Shown here piece by piece: positions 49,021 to 57,933 of a stretch of DNA of 64,000 nucleotides. The stretch spans positions 29,494-93,493 of the forward strand of contig JAGALQ010000017.1 of assembly GCA_017625095.1 (NCBI GenBank), given 5' to 3'. The notes below the pieces were generated by a model. It was given only the letters and a program-made list of their open reading frames with translations, searched no databases and was not told the DNA's origin. A program made the position numbers and the translations under genes. Source of the stretch: Clostridia bacterium (lineage in GTDB: Bacteria; Bacillota; Clostridia; Oscillospirales; Acutalibacteraceae). The first letter of the stretch is position 1; each line of letters begins with the position of its first letter.

Positions 49021-51072
49021 TTATTCTTCTTCCATTCTTGCCTTTGCGTCTTCGATAACCTTCTGCTGAACGTTCATCGGAGCATCCTCATAGCGGACAA
49101 ACTCAAAGGTGAAGTGACCTCTGCCCTGTGTAACCTGACGGAGAACAGTTGCGAAATCGCCCATTTCGCCCATGGGAACTTCAGCAACAAATTCCTGAAG
49201 AGCAGGCTCGTCGGACGGACCCATACCGATAACACGGCCGCGACGCTTTGTGATATCACCCATGATGTCGCCGAACTTTGATTCGGGCATATAGACCTTA
49301 AGAAGGCCGACAGGCTCAAGAATTGTGGGCTGTGCCTCGGGGATAGCAGCCTTGAATGCAAGAGCAGCAGCAGTCTTGAATGCCATTTCCGATGAGTCAA
49401 CGGGATGGTAAGAACCGTCGTGAAGAGCAGCCTTGATACCTACCATCGGATAGCCTGCGATAAGGCCCTTTGCGATACAGTCGCGAAGACCCTTTTCAAC
49501 TGCGGGGAAGAAGTTCTTCGGAACAGCACCGCCGACAACTTCGTCAGATGTGAATACGAAATCCTCTTCGCCCATATACGGCTCAAAACGAATCCATACG
49601 TCACCGAACTGGCCGTGACCGCCGGACTGCTTCTTATGGCGACCCTGCTTGTCGATAACCTTGCGGATTGTTTCTCTGTATGCAACTCTGGGAACAGTGA
49701 GGTCAACCTCAACGCCGAACTTGGACTTGAGCTTGGACTTGACAACGTCAAGGTGCTGCTCGCCAAGACCGCTGACGACCTGCTCACGTGTTTCCTTATT
49801 GATCTGGAACTTGATTGTGGGATCTTCCTCACAAAGACGGACCATACCTGAAGCAACCTTTTCCTCTTCACCCTTCTTACGGACGTTTACTGCCATTGAG
49901 AAGCAGGGTGCAGGGAATGAAACGGGGTCAAGAATAACCTCGTTCTTGGGTGCATAAAGTGTATCGCCTGTGACTGTGTTTGCAAGCTTTGTTGCAGCAC
50001 CGATATCACCTGCAGGGATGCAGGCAGCATCTTCCTGCTTGCCGCCGCGTACGGTAACAAGCTTGCCCATACGCTCAGGCTCGCCTGTGCGTGAGTTAAC
50101 GGCAGCTGCATCTGATGTGAGCTTACCGGAGATAACCTTGAAGTAAGACATCTTACCTACGAACGGGTCAGCAACTGTCTTGAAGCAGATAGCTGCAAGC
50201 GGACCGTTTTCGTCGCACTCAACGCCGCCCTCGCCTGCGTTTGTAGCGTCGGGAGCGAAGTTTGCAATACAGTCAAGGAGCATATCGACAGCATCCATTG
50301 TGTAGCCTGCGCAAGCAAATACGGGCACAACAGAACCGTCAACAATACCCTGCTTAAGACCCTTGACGATCTCCTCCTGAGTAAACTCTTCACCCTCGAA
50401 GAACTTTTCCATAAGTTCATCGTCTGCAGAAGCAACAGCCTCTGTGAAGATATCTCTCATAGCGTTGACTCTGTCATCATCAGGCATAGCAATTTCGTTT
50501 GCGTTGCCGTATGTGTATGAATAAGCCTTGTTTGTTACAAGGTTTACGTAGCTGACAATCTTGCCGTCGACAATCTGGGGAACAACCATCGGGCAGGCGG
50601 AAGCACCGACCTGAGCAACGATAGTGTTGAATGTGCGGTAGAAATCGTTCTGCTCTGTGTCAAGTCTTGTGACTGCGAACATCTTTGCGATGCCGCGCTT
50701 GTCAGCAGCCTTGAGAGCCTTCTCTGCACCGACGTCAAATTTTTCCATGTTACCGCCGACAACGATAAGTGCGCACTCTGCAGCGCGTACACCCTCTGCA
50801 ATGCCGCCTGCGAAGTCGAACATACCGGGAGTGTCAAGAAGATTTATCTTGCAGCCGCCCCATTCGAGCGGAGCAACAGCAGTGGAAACGGACGCTGTGC
50901 GGCGCTTCTCTTCTGCGTCAAAGTCAAGTACTGTGTTTCCGTCTGCAACACGGCCGAGACGGTCAGTTGCTTTGGCAATATAAAGCATAGCTTCGGCGAG
51001 AGTTGTCTTACCTCTGTCACCGTGGCCGGCAAGTGCAATGTTACGGATGTCTTTTGCGTTATACGCTTTCAA
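49021..51072 (-). CDS. Elongation factor G-like GTPase (paralogue)
   Basis: This 683-residue protein has the five-domain EF-G layout: a GTPase domain (1-260), domain II, then domains III-V with VKRRGRV-like ITKRRGRVIGMGP near 625. GTPase motifs depart from canonical EF-G: G1 is GHGDRGKTT (residues 16-24, normally AHIDAGKTT), G3 is DTPGMFDF (80-87), and G4 is TRLD (135-138) in place of NKxD. The missing G4 Asn could reduce guanine specificity. It belongs to the EF-G-like group common in Clostridia beside a standard fusA, and may serve ribosome recycling or another translational role. Start is TTG with GGAGG eight bases ahead. Confidence 0.88.
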   Translation of the reverse strand: MKAYNAKDIRNIALAGHGDRGKTTLAEAMLYIAKATDRLGRVADGNTVLDFDAEEKRRTASVSTAVAPLEWGGCKINLLDTPGMFDFAGGIAEGVRAAECALIVVGGNMEKFDVGAEKALKAADKRGIAKMFAVTRLDTEQNDFYRTFNTIVAQVGASACPMVVPQIVDGKIVSYVNLVTNKAYSYTYGNANEIAMPDDDRVNAMRDIFTEAVASADDELMEKFFEGEEFTQEEIVKGLKQGIVDGSVVPVFACAGYTMDAVDMLLDCIANFAPDATNAGEGGVECDENGPLAAICFKTVADPFVGKMSYFKVISGKLTSDAAAVNSRTGEPERMGKLVTVRGGKQEDAACIPAGDIGAATKLANTVTGDTLYAPKNEVILDPVSFPAPCFSMAVNVRKKGEEEKVASGMVRLCEEDPTIKFQINKETREQVVSGLGEQHLDVVKSKLKSKFGVEVDLTVPRVAYRETIRKVIDKQGRHKKQSGGHGQFGDVWIRFEPYMGEEDFVFTSDEVVGGAVPKNFFPAVEKGLRDCIAKGLIAGYPMVGIKAALHDGSYHPVDSSEMAFKTAAALAFKAAIPEAQPTILEPVGLLKVYMPESKFGDIMGDITKRRGRVIGMGPSDEPALQEFVAEVPMGEMGDFATVLRQVTQGRGHFTFEFVRYEDAPMNVQQKVIEDAKARMEEE

Positions 51073-51167
51073 TGTGGTTTCCTCCTTGCAGCCGTGCCTT
51101 TTCGGGCACAGACCGATTGTGTGTTTAGAATTAAACGATATTCGCCCAAAAAGCGAATACTATGGTG

Positions 51168-51197
51168 AATTATAACATAACCTTTTCGCGTTTTCAA
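51168..51197 (-). promoter_or_regulatory. Promoter of the EF-G-like gene
   Basis: On the minus strand, -35 TTGAAA (complement of 51192-51197) and a perfect -10 TATAAT (complement of 51168-51173) are 18 bases apart, about 95 bases before the TTG start. The transcript would carry a leader of nearly 90 bases, which shows no recognised riboswitch. Confidence 0.75.
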
Positions 51198-51370
51198 TAA
51201 TTTTTTTAGAAATTGCACAAAAATTTTATATTTTTGCCTTTCCTTTTTATTAATTTCTTTTTTCGCTATGTGCCTCAAAAACAATTGCCTTATTGCCGTT
51301 AATGATATATAATAGATATATTGTTATTATCTCAAACCAAATCCACAATATAAAGCGAGTTGTTAAAAAA

Positions 51371-53002
51371 ATGACAAAAACCGCATTAAGAATATTATCC
51401 GCCGCACTTATTCTCATTATAGCCTGCAGTTCACTGTCAGGCTGCTCCGAAACCGTAAAGAATGCCGAGCTGAGATGTCCTCTGCCCCAGGAGCCGAACT
51501 CGGTTGACCCGCAGACAGCTTACAGCAACGAAAGCCTGACGATTGCCGCAAACTGCTACGAAAGTCTTATGAAAACGGATGAAAACGGCAAACTTGTGCT
51601 TGCCGCCGCATCAGATATGCAGGTTTCTCCCGACGGGCTCGCCTACCTTTTCAGGCTCAGAAAAGACAGCAAGTGGCATATCAACTCAAACCACGAAGAA
51701 ATATTCGGCGAAAACTACGAAACAGCCATTGATCTTCGTGTAACCGCACACGATTTTGTCTTTGGCTTTCAGCGTGCACTTGCCCCTGAAACACAGTCGC
51801 CGTATGCTCAGCAGCTGTTTATGATAAAAAACGCCGAAAAAGTCAACAGCGGCAAACTTCCCGTCAGCAATCTTGGTGTAAGAGCGATTGACGATTACAC
51901 GCTTGAAATTCAGCTTGAGTATGCCGGCTCCGAATTTATACGTATGCTTGCCGAGCCTGTCACCGCGCCGTGCAACCGTGCTTTCTTTGAAGCAACGAAG
52001 GGACGTTACGGACTTGGCGCAGAGTACGTGCTGTGCAACGGTCCTTTTTACCTTTCGCGCTGGTATGAGAAGAGCAACATTGTCCTGCGCAGCAACCCCG
52101 ATAACGAGGCTTCACAGGCATCCATATACTCAGTAACATACGCTTTCACGCAGGATGAAAAAGTTATTATAGATAAACTGCTTGACGGCACGTATGCTGT
52201 GGCGCCGCTCACCGCAGAGCAGGTTGAAGAAGCAAAAAAGAAAAAATGCAACGTGCACGAAATAAACAACGGTGTCTGGGGACTTATGTTCAACTGTGCC
52301 GACGAAACAATGCAGAACCCCAAAATGCGTCTGGCACTTGCCCTGGCAACAAAGTATGACGTACTGCGTTCGGGTGTCACAAGCATGACAGCAACAGCAA
52401 CAGGCATTGTCCCGGCTTCATGCACCGTTGAGGGCAGGTCGTATTCCGAGGTTGCACCGCAGATCGGACTGCCTGCATACAATGCCGTTACCGCAAAAAA
52501 ATATTATGACGAATGCACAGAAGAAAGCAGCTGCCACATCACCGTACTCTGCACAGCCGAAGAAGAGGATGCAATGCGCAAGGTAATACAGGACTGGCAG
52601 CAGATTTTCGGCTTGACACTGACAGCAGGTGTCGAGGTTGTTGAAGCCGATGAGCTTGAACGTCGCGTAAAAGCAGGCGACTATCAGTGCGCACTTTCAA
52701 AAATAACAACAGACGCACAGACTGCCGTTGAGTTCCTTCAATCCTTCCGCGGCGGTGCAAATGTCTGCCGCTTCTCATCGCAGAATTTCGATAAGCTGCT
52801 CAACCAGCTTTCCCTCGCAGGCTCACCGCAGAGCGTTGTCGAAGGCTGCTCAGCCGCACAGTCATATCTGGTTCAGAACGCCGTTATTCTGCCGCTGTTT
52901 TACACAAGCAGATATATTGCATCAGGTGAGAAGATGACAGGAGTTAAAATTCTCCATTCGGGAAATATGGTTCAGCTCACCGATGCAGAGCTGCTCAAAT
53001 AA
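51371..53002 (+). CDS. Peptide/oligopeptide ABC transporter substrate-binding lipoprotein (OppA-like)
   Basis: This 543-residue exported lipoprotein has a signal peptide ending SLSGCSE (lipid Cys at about 25). The SBP_bac_5 fold shows LRCPLPQEPNSVDPQTAYSN (seen as PQEPNSVDPQTAY), the cluster signature AASDMQVSPDGLAYLFRLRKDSKWH in parts, TAHDFVFGFQRALAPE, and KMRLALALATKYDVL. No permease or ATPase genes are adjacent, so it is an orphan binding protein that may use a transporter encoded elsewhere. The frame upstream of 51371 lacks a signal and the ribosome binding site is weak. Confidence 0.87.
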   Translation: MTKTALRILSAALILIIACSSLSGCSETVKNAELRCPLPQEPNSVDPQTAYSNESLTIAANCYESLMKTDENGKLVLAAASDMQVSPDGLAYLFRLRKDSKWHINSNHEEIFGENYETAIDLRVTAHDFVFGFQRALAPETQSPYAQQLFMIKNAEKVNSGKLPVSNLGVRAIDDYTLEIQLEYAGSEFIRMLAEPVTAPCNRAFFEATKGRYGLGAEYVLCNGPFYLSRWYEKSNIVLRSNPDNEASQASIYSVTYAFTQDEKVIIDKLLDGTYAVAPLTAEQVEEAKKKKCNVHEINNGVWGLMFNCADETMQNPKMRLALALATKYDVLRSGVTSMTATATGIVPASCTVEGRSYSEVAPQIGLPAYNAVTAKKYYDECTEESSCHITVLCTAEEEDAMRKVIQDWQQIFGLTLTAGVEVVEADELERRVKAGDYQCALSKITTDAQTAVEFLQSFRGGANVCRFSSQNFDKLLNQLSLAGSPQSVVEGCSAAQSYLVQNAVILPLFYTSRYIASGEKMTGVKILHSGNMVQLTDAELLK

Positions 53003-53021
53003 GAATAAAGGAAGCTGTTTA

Positions 53022-53495
53022 ATGAACACAAAAAGAAAAGCACTCATATCGGTCAGCTGGCTGCTCGTTGCAGTATGTATGGCAATCATCTTTGCGCTGT
53101 CGCATCAGCCTGCCTCAGAGTCAGGAGAGCTGAGTATGAGCGTTATGGGATTTTTCGCAAAGATATTGACCGAATTCATAGAATCTATAGGTCACGATGC
53201 ATTCCGCTCAATTGCACATGCGCTCGAATACTGCGGACTCGGTCTGCTGCTGTTCAATGCGCTTTATCATACGGCACAAAAGCCGCTCATAATACCGAGC
53301 TTTGCAGTCGGTGTATTCTACGCACTGACCGATGAAATACACCAGCTTTTTATCGAGGGCAGAGCGTTTCAGTTTACGGATATTCTGATTGACGCGGCAG
53401 GCGGCGCAGTCGGCGTTGCCGCAGGATATGTTATATATAAGGTTATTATTAATATCATAAAGCATCACAGAGGTAATACATTTGAAAAAGAATGA
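53022..53495 (+). CDS. VanZ-like membrane protein
   Basis: This 157-residue protein has four membrane segments and the VanZ/phosphotransbutyrylase pattern: FALSHQPASES after the first helix, HALEYCGLGLLLFNAL, and FAVGVFYALTDEIHQLFIEGRAFQFTDILIDAAGG (seen as ALTDEIHQLFIEGR and DILIDAAGG). Members can confer low-level teicoplanin resistance, but most have no known function. It overlaps the start of the rRNA methyltransferase gene by 14 bases, so the two are co-translated. AAAGGA precedes its ATG. Confidence 0.88.
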   Translation: MNTKRKALISVSWLLVAVCMAIIFALSHQPASESGELSMSVMGFFAKILTEFIESIGHDAFRSIAHALEYCGLGLLLFNALYHTAQKPLIIPSFAVGVFYALTDEIHQLFIEGRAFQFTDILIDAAGGAVGVAAGYVIYKVIINIIKHHRGNTFEKE

Positions 53496-54864
53496 TGAAT
53501 TTGAGCTTGAGATAACAGGGATGACCGCTGAAGGAAACGGAGTCGGTCACAAAGACACAATGGCGGTTTTTGTCAGCAACACAGCGGTTGGTGACACAGT
53601 GCTTGCCCACGCAATCAAGGTCAAAAAGAATTACGCTGTTGCAAAGGCAATGAGCATAATATCGCCGTCACCTGACAGAACCGAATCGGATTGTCCCGTG
53701 TTCAACCGATGCGGCGGCTGCGTATACCGCCACATTACCTACGACGCAGAGCTTAAAATAAAGCAGCAGAAGGTTGCCGATGCATTCAGACGTATAGGCA
53801 GCCTTGATGTAACGCTTCGTGAGATTGTCGGCAGCGACCGCACGGACTATTACCGCAACAAGGCACAGCTGCCTGCAGGCATTGAAAACGGCAAGGCAAA
53901 GCTCGGCTTTTATTCATTTCACAGTCACAATATTATTGACTGCACAGCCTGCCGCCTTCAGCCGCAAAAGTTTTCCGAAATTGCCGAAGCAATGCGCAAC
54001 TTCATTGACGAAAACAGCATATCGGTCTATGACGAAAAAACAGACAGCGGACTTATACGACATCTTTATATACGCGCATCAAAAAACTGTGAAGAGATAT
54101 CCGTATGCATTGTTATCAACGGCAATTCACTGCCCTGTGCGGATAAGCTGTGGCAGCTCGTTGAACCGCTTGGCGCAACAGGACTGAGTATCAACATAAA
54201 CAAAGAAAACACAAATGTTGTGCTGGGTGAAAAAACAAAAACACTTTTCGGCAAAGCGGAAATCACAGACACATTGCTCGGCACGCAGTTTGAAATATCT
54301 CCGCTTTCATTCTATCAGGTCAACCGCGACCAGACCGAAAAGCTGTATTCGATTGTTGCGGAATACGCGCGCCTCACACCCGACACGGTGCTGCTGGATA
54401 TGTACTGCGGCGTCGGCACAATCGGTCTGACAATGGCAAAGAGAGTGAAAAAACTCATCGGCGTTGAGATTGTTGCACCTGCAATTAAAAACGCAAAGAG
54501 AAACGCAGAGCTCAACTCCATAACCAACGCGCGCTTTATCTGCGCGGATGCCGCTCAGGCAGCACATCAGCTCAAAAGCGAAGGAATCAAACCGAACGTA
54601 ATAATCCTCGACCCGCCGAGAAAGGGTTGCGACGAAGAGCTTATAAAAACAGTTGCCGAAATGTCGCCCGAGCGTGTGGTTTACGTTTCCTGCGACCCTG
54701 CAACGCTCGCAAGAGACTGCGCGGTTTTCAACACCCTCGGCTATACTATAGAAGAAGCAGACGGCACAAACCTCATCACACCCGTTGATATGTTCCCCCG
54801 CACCGCACACGTGGAAACTGTTGTTTCTCTGGTCCAACGTAAGCCTGACGACATATCAACATAA
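53482..54864 (+). CDS. 23S rRNA (uracil-5-)methyltransferase, RlmD/RlmCD-like
   Basis: This 460-residue SAM-dependent enzyme makes m5U in 23S rRNA. A TRAM domain occupies about residues 1-60. Fe-S cluster Cys are in DCPVFNRCGGCVYRH (C-x5-C-x2-C, about 72-82) with a later CTACRLQP. The SAM-binding block is LLDMYCGVGTIGL (about 308), the target-base motif ILDPPRKGCDEE (about 376), and the catalytic Cys is in YVSCDPATLARDC (about 408). RumA-type and RlmCD-type cannot be separated by eye. The start is TTG at 53482 with AGAGGT seven bases ahead, inside the VanZ-like gene. Confidence 0.92.
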   Translation: MKKNDEFELEITGMTAEGNGVGHKDTMAVFVSNTAVGDTVLAHAIKVKKNYAVAKAMSIISPSPDRTESDCPVFNRCGGCVYRHITYDAELKIKQQKVADAFRRIGSLDVTLREIVGSDRTDYYRNKAQLPAGIENGKAKLGFYSFHSHNIIDCTACRLQPQKFSEIAEAMRNFIDENSISVYDEKTDSGLIRHLYIRASKNCEEISVCIVINGNSLPCADKLWQLVEPLGATGLSININKENTNVVLGEKTKTLFGKAEITDTLLGTQFEISPLSFYQVNRDQTEKLYSIVAEYARLTPDTVLLDMYCGVGTIGLTMAKRVKKLIGVEIVAPAIKNAKRNAELNSITNARFICADAAQAAHQLKSEGIKPNVIILDPPRKGCDEELIKTVAEMSPERVVYVSCDPATLARDCAVFNTLGYTIEEADGTNLITPVDMFPRTAHVETVVSLVQRKPDDIST

Positions 54865-54885
54865 TCATTCTTGTATATATACAAC

Positions 54886-54918
54886 ATCCGCACTATAGCA
54901 ATCTGCTATAATGCGGAT
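54886..54918. terminator. Hairpin between convergent genes
   Basis: ATCCGCACTATAGC / GCTATAATGCGGAT forms a 14-base stem with two mismatches, followed by TTTTCC on the plus strand. It separates the methyltransferase gene from the leftward XRE gene. A related hairpin is at 56172-56205. Confidence 0.75.
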
Positions 54919-54924
54919 TTTCCA

Positions 54925-56019
54925 TTAGCTTTCAATACTGTTTATCAATTTTTTGAATGTAGGTTTCTCTCTAAAATCTTCTGAAAGTGGATATCTGTTT
55001 GTCAAAAGATGCTTTACTCTGCTTTGCATTTTGCTTGTTCCAAGGTTAGTTTTTGCTTTTTCGAATATAGCACCATTTACAACAGGTGATGTACTTACGG
55101 AAATGTCAGGTAAACTGTCAAAAGCCTTGGCAAGTCTCACTTCTTCCTCAAAGCATCTGATGGCACTTTCTTCGTCACCATTCAAATATCTCTTTACACC
55201 GAGATAACCATAATTGTAAATAATATGATTAAAGCTCTTGCCGTAATCCTCATCTGGCATAACAGCTTTCAGCAAATCGATAAAACTCTCTAAAATCATT
55301 TCATCATAGTCCGTAGGCTCATCATATGTTCTGAACAAGGTTTCACCAAGTAATCTTAAAAGTTCAGATACACCGTTTGCACAGGCTTGTTTTCTTTTTT
55401 CTGTATCATTGTGATAAATATACATAGCTTCAATATCTCTTGAATTCTGCATTAAAGGCATACCTGACAACACTCTTTCAGCATAAGTTATATCTACTCC
55501 GCTTGCATCAATCACACTTAATCTGCTCAAATATCTGCACATCAGCTTCTTTGCCCAAATTCTGATGCTATCGGTTGTACACTGTTCTTGAATCAACTCA
55601 TAAATGTTTTGTACCTCATCTCTGACCTCAAGCAAACAATTTGCATTAAGATTTGCATTTGTAAGGCAGTTCAGATATTTTACAAGCAAATCAAAATTCC
55701 CGGGGAATTCACACACCGCTTGCTTCATCAATGCTGTCACTTCTTCGGGCTTATGCTCACTCCAAAGTCTTGAATATTCGTTGCAATAATGCTGTATTTT
55801 TCGTTCTTGTTCAATTTTGTTAATACCGAGAAGATTGTCAACGCTTGTGCCGAAAAAAGATGATATTGCAGGAAGCATAGTAATATCGGGATATGTTTCA
55901 TTACGCTCCCATTTGCTTATGCTCTGGTTGCTAACACCGAGAAAATTCGCAAGAGTCTCCTGTGTTATGTTTTTATCTTTTCGCATTGATTTTATTGTTT
56001 CGCCAATATTGATTGTCAT
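54925..56019 (-). CDS. XRE-family regulator with TPR-like C-terminus
   Basis: This 364-residue protein has an N-terminal HTH_3 domain (MRKDKNITQETLANFLGVSNQSISKWERNETYPDI, about residues 10-45, key part LANFLGVSNQSISKWER) and the usual SSFFGTSVDNLLG end. About 300 residues of helical repeats follow (YCNEYSRLWSEHKPEEV), as in Rgg/PlcR-like or general clostridial XRE-TPR regulators that may bind peptides. The ATG at 56019 has AAGGAG; residues upstream of it lack family similarity. No obvious target operator was found nearby. Confidence 0.88.
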   Translation of the reverse strand: MTINIGETIKSMRKDKNITQETLANFLGVSNQSISKWERNETYPDITMLPAISSFFGTSVDNLLGINKIEQERKIQHYCNEYSRLWSEHKPEEVTALMKQAVCEFPGNFDLLVKYLNCLTNANLNANCLLEVRDEVQNIYELIQEQCTTDSIRIWAKKLMCRYLSRLSVIDASGVDITYAERVLSGMPLMQNSRDIEAMYIYHNDTEKRKQACANGVSELLRLLGETLFRTYDEPTDYDEMILESFIDLLKAVMPDEDYGKSFNHIIYNYGYLGVKRYLNGDEESAIRCFEEEVRLAKAFDSLPDISVSTSPVVNGAIFEKAKTNLGTSKMQSRVKHLLTNRYPLSEDFREKPTFKKLINSIES

Positions 56020-56171
56020 TTTAGTCAACTCCTTAAAGAAATCAACAGCGCTGTTGTCATCTGTATCGTACCAATTTTCCAAAAACAAATCAATGACTTG
56101 TTTGTAGATGCGAAATCAACCGATAGTTGGAACGTTAACGCAACAATTGATTGCATTCCAACAGCAACAAA

Positions 56172-56205
56172 ACATCCGCACCATAGCAACAAGCTACGAT
56201 GCGAA
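56172..56205. terminator. Hairpin after the AraC-type gene
   Basis: Read leftwards, ATTCGCATCGTAGC and GCTATGGTGCGGAT form an imperfect stem with a TTGTT loop, followed by GTTTTGTT. It resembles the hairpin at 54886-54918 and probably ends the AraC-type gene. Confidence 0.65.
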
Positions 56206-56215
56206 TTCTTTCATT

Positions 56216-57085
56216 TTATTTCTTTACAACAGGAACCCATATTTCACTGCGGTAATCGGGACTACCCATATTACCTTCGGTATAAGCCTCAATATCCATT
56301 TCATAGGTCGGCTCATAACCTGATGTCGGGAAGAATTCCGAAACAATTTTGTGCCACATATCCTGCATAGCATCCGGCATTGCACCTTCACATTCAAACA
56401 CTGCCCAAGTTCTTGCAGGCACAGTGTTCCTTCTGAAGCCTTCGGGAACCTCGGCGTTTTTATCACATTTTGCTGCGATTGAATAATCAAAAGTATTTGC
56501 ATTTTCGGGAAGATTTCCGTAGCACACACCAAATATGAAGGTTTTGTCTGTCGTTAATTCTGTTAATCTCTTAACACTTCCGTCTTTGTGAGAACGTGTC
56601 CAAAACTCAGGAATACTCTTAGCATTTTCTGAATTATCAACAGTATGTGCTTCGACCTTTTCAATAATATCAAAAGCCTCTTTTTCTACAATTTTATAGT
56701 CCATTATATTGCCTCCGCTTAAAGTAATTTTCACAGTGAGGCGAGAAAAAGATCTGAGTTTTGAACCGTCCTTTTTAGCTTCAGACGGAGTAATTCCGTG
56801 AAACCTTGTAAAAGCTCTTGTAAAACTTTCAGGACTTTCATAGCCGTACTTCAATGCAACATCAATTACTTTTGAATCGGAAGCACACAACTCATTGCCG
56901 GCAAGCGTAAGCCGTCTGTTTCTGATGTAGTCACCAAGGGTAATTCCACATAGTATACCGAAAATCCTCTGAAAATAAAAACTCGAACAAGCAGCTTCTT
57001 TTGAAACAAGCTCCATATCAATTTCATCGGTCAGATGATTCTCAATATAATTTATTGCATTCTGTATGCCCGTAACCCAATCCAT
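56216..57085 (-). CDS. AraC-family regulator with GyrI-like effector-binding domain
   Basis: This 289-residue protein has a two-HTH AraC domain first (residues about 8-105): ENHLTDEIDMELVSKEAACSSFYFQRIFG in parts, LGDYIRNRRLTLAGNEL, and VALKYGYESPESFTRAFTRFHGITPSEAKK. The C-terminal half (about 130-289) is a GyrI-like small-molecule-binding domain with IIEKVEAHTVDN and EFFPTSGYEPTYEMDIEAY. Such proteins sense hydrophobic compounds and induce efflux or detoxification. The ATG at 57085 follows AAAGAGGTG. No target transporter gene lies beside it. Confidence 0.9.
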   Translation of the reverse strand: MDWVTGIQNAINYIENHLTDEIDMELVSKEAACSSFYFQRIFGILCGITLGDYIRNRRLTLAGNELCASDSKVIDVALKYGYESPESFTRAFTRFHGITPSEAKKDGSKLRSFSRLTVKITLSGGNIMDYKIVEKEAFDIIEKVEAHTVDNSENAKSIPEFWTRSHKDGSVKRLTELTTDKTFIFGVCYGNLPENANTFDYSIAAKCDKNAEVPEGFRRNTVPARTWAVFECEGAMPDAMQDMWHKIVSEFFPTSGYEPTYEMDIEAYTEGNMGSPDYRSEIWVPVVKK

Positions 57086-57316
57086 ATTTTCACCTCTTTG
57101 TACGGTTACATTATAAAACAATTATAATATTAACTCTTGACTTTTTTTGCTCATTTTTGTATAGGTATATTTCAGCACATATCAATAAACAAACAATTAC
57201 CCCGTTGTGATTGCAGTTTTACTGCTGTACTGCTTTCACAGCGGGATTTATATATATATTACTAAAGTTACGTTCTTACGGTTCGCCGTATTCCCGTTTC
57301 ATAGCTTCCATTGAAA

Positions 57317-57559
57317 CTACCCACTGTTTGCCCAAAGCTCGTCACAGGATATGTCAATATCATCGTTCCATATAATGCCGTAACCGCCTTGATCGACAAT
57401 TACAGAGCTGAAAAGTTCCGGGGAACCTTTAAGAGGTAAAAAGAACCCGTACTTCTCAAAAAGCGGTGCAATATCATAAATTTTTGTTACGCCCTCGCAA
57501 AACTGAACGCTTAGCTTGTAATCAGGCAGAGCATTTACATTTTTCACTTTGTGGAACAT
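57317..57559 (-). CDS. DUF2442 family protein
   Basis: This 80-residue protein has the DUF2442 fold: VNALPDYKLSVQFCEGVTKIYDIAPLF (pieces LPDYKLSVQF, TKIYDIAPL), then LPLKGSPELFSSVIVD and YGIIWNDDIDISCDELW. DUF2442 proteins often lie beside DUF4160 genes and are counted as putative toxin-antitoxin pairs. Here a short DUF4160 C-terminal fragment is directly upstream. The ATG at 57559 has GGAGG eight bases ahead; an alternate TTG two codons earlier lies too close to that site. Confidence 0.85.
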   Translation of the reverse strand: MFHKVKNVNALPDYKLSVQFCEGVTKIYDIAPLFEKYGFFLPLKGSPELFSSVIVDQGGYGIIWNDDIDISCDELWANSG

Positions 57560-57572
57560 ATACAAGCCTCCT

Positions 57573-57704
57573 TTACTCGAGAGGAGAAAGAGGGATAAAC
57601 TCCTGTGTTTCCCAAATCTTCAAAAGCTCATCCTTGTGCATAGCACTCCATTCGAGAACCATTTCAAGCGCCTTCTTGGGAAGCTCTCCTTCCAACCGCA
57701 ACAT
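57573..57704 (-). pseudogene. Truncated DUF4160 gene (C-terminal fragment)
   Basis: These 43 codons encode MLRLEGELPKKALEMVLEWS and then HKDELLKIWETQEFIPLSPLE, which is the C-terminal end of DUF4160 proteins. The N-terminal roughly 45 residues with the family's FHVxYG-type motif are absent; the region upstream is AT-rich and noncoding though open in frame. The start ATG lies in a 28-base palindrome and lacks a ribosome binding site. The DUF2442 gene starts 13 bases after its stop. It could be a decayed remnant or a deliberately minimal partner. Confidence 0.6.
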
Positions 57705-57726
57705 ATCACGGTATCGTGATATGTTG
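57699..57726. promoter_or_regulatory. Perfect 28-base palindrome over the DUF4160 fragment start
   Basis: CAACATATCACG-GTAT-CGTGATATGTTG has twelve-base perfect arms. A TATAAT (-10, complement of 57735-57740) lies just upstream on the minus strand, so the palindrome covers the start of the transcript and is well placed as an operator or mRNA hairpin. Confidence 0.7.
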
Positions 57727-57873
57727 TCAATGATATTATAGCATATAATATAATTAAGCTAAATATTCTTTTCCAACAGATATTCTTAGAACATATAAAA
57801 TTATAATTATTGATTTTGTTTTTCAACAGACCACATCTGCCTATTGCACTAAAAAACTCACTGAAAACATTAT

Positions 57874-57906
57874 AAAAAACAACACCCTTCGTGAAGAAAG
57901 GTGTTA
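57874..57906 (-). terminator. Terminator of radC
   Basis: Read leftwards, AACACCTTTCTTC-ACGAAGGGTGTT is followed by GTTTTTT. It lies 28 bases after the radC stop. Confidence 0.8.
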
Positions 57907-57933
57907 TTCAACGAAAATATTAACTTTTATGTT

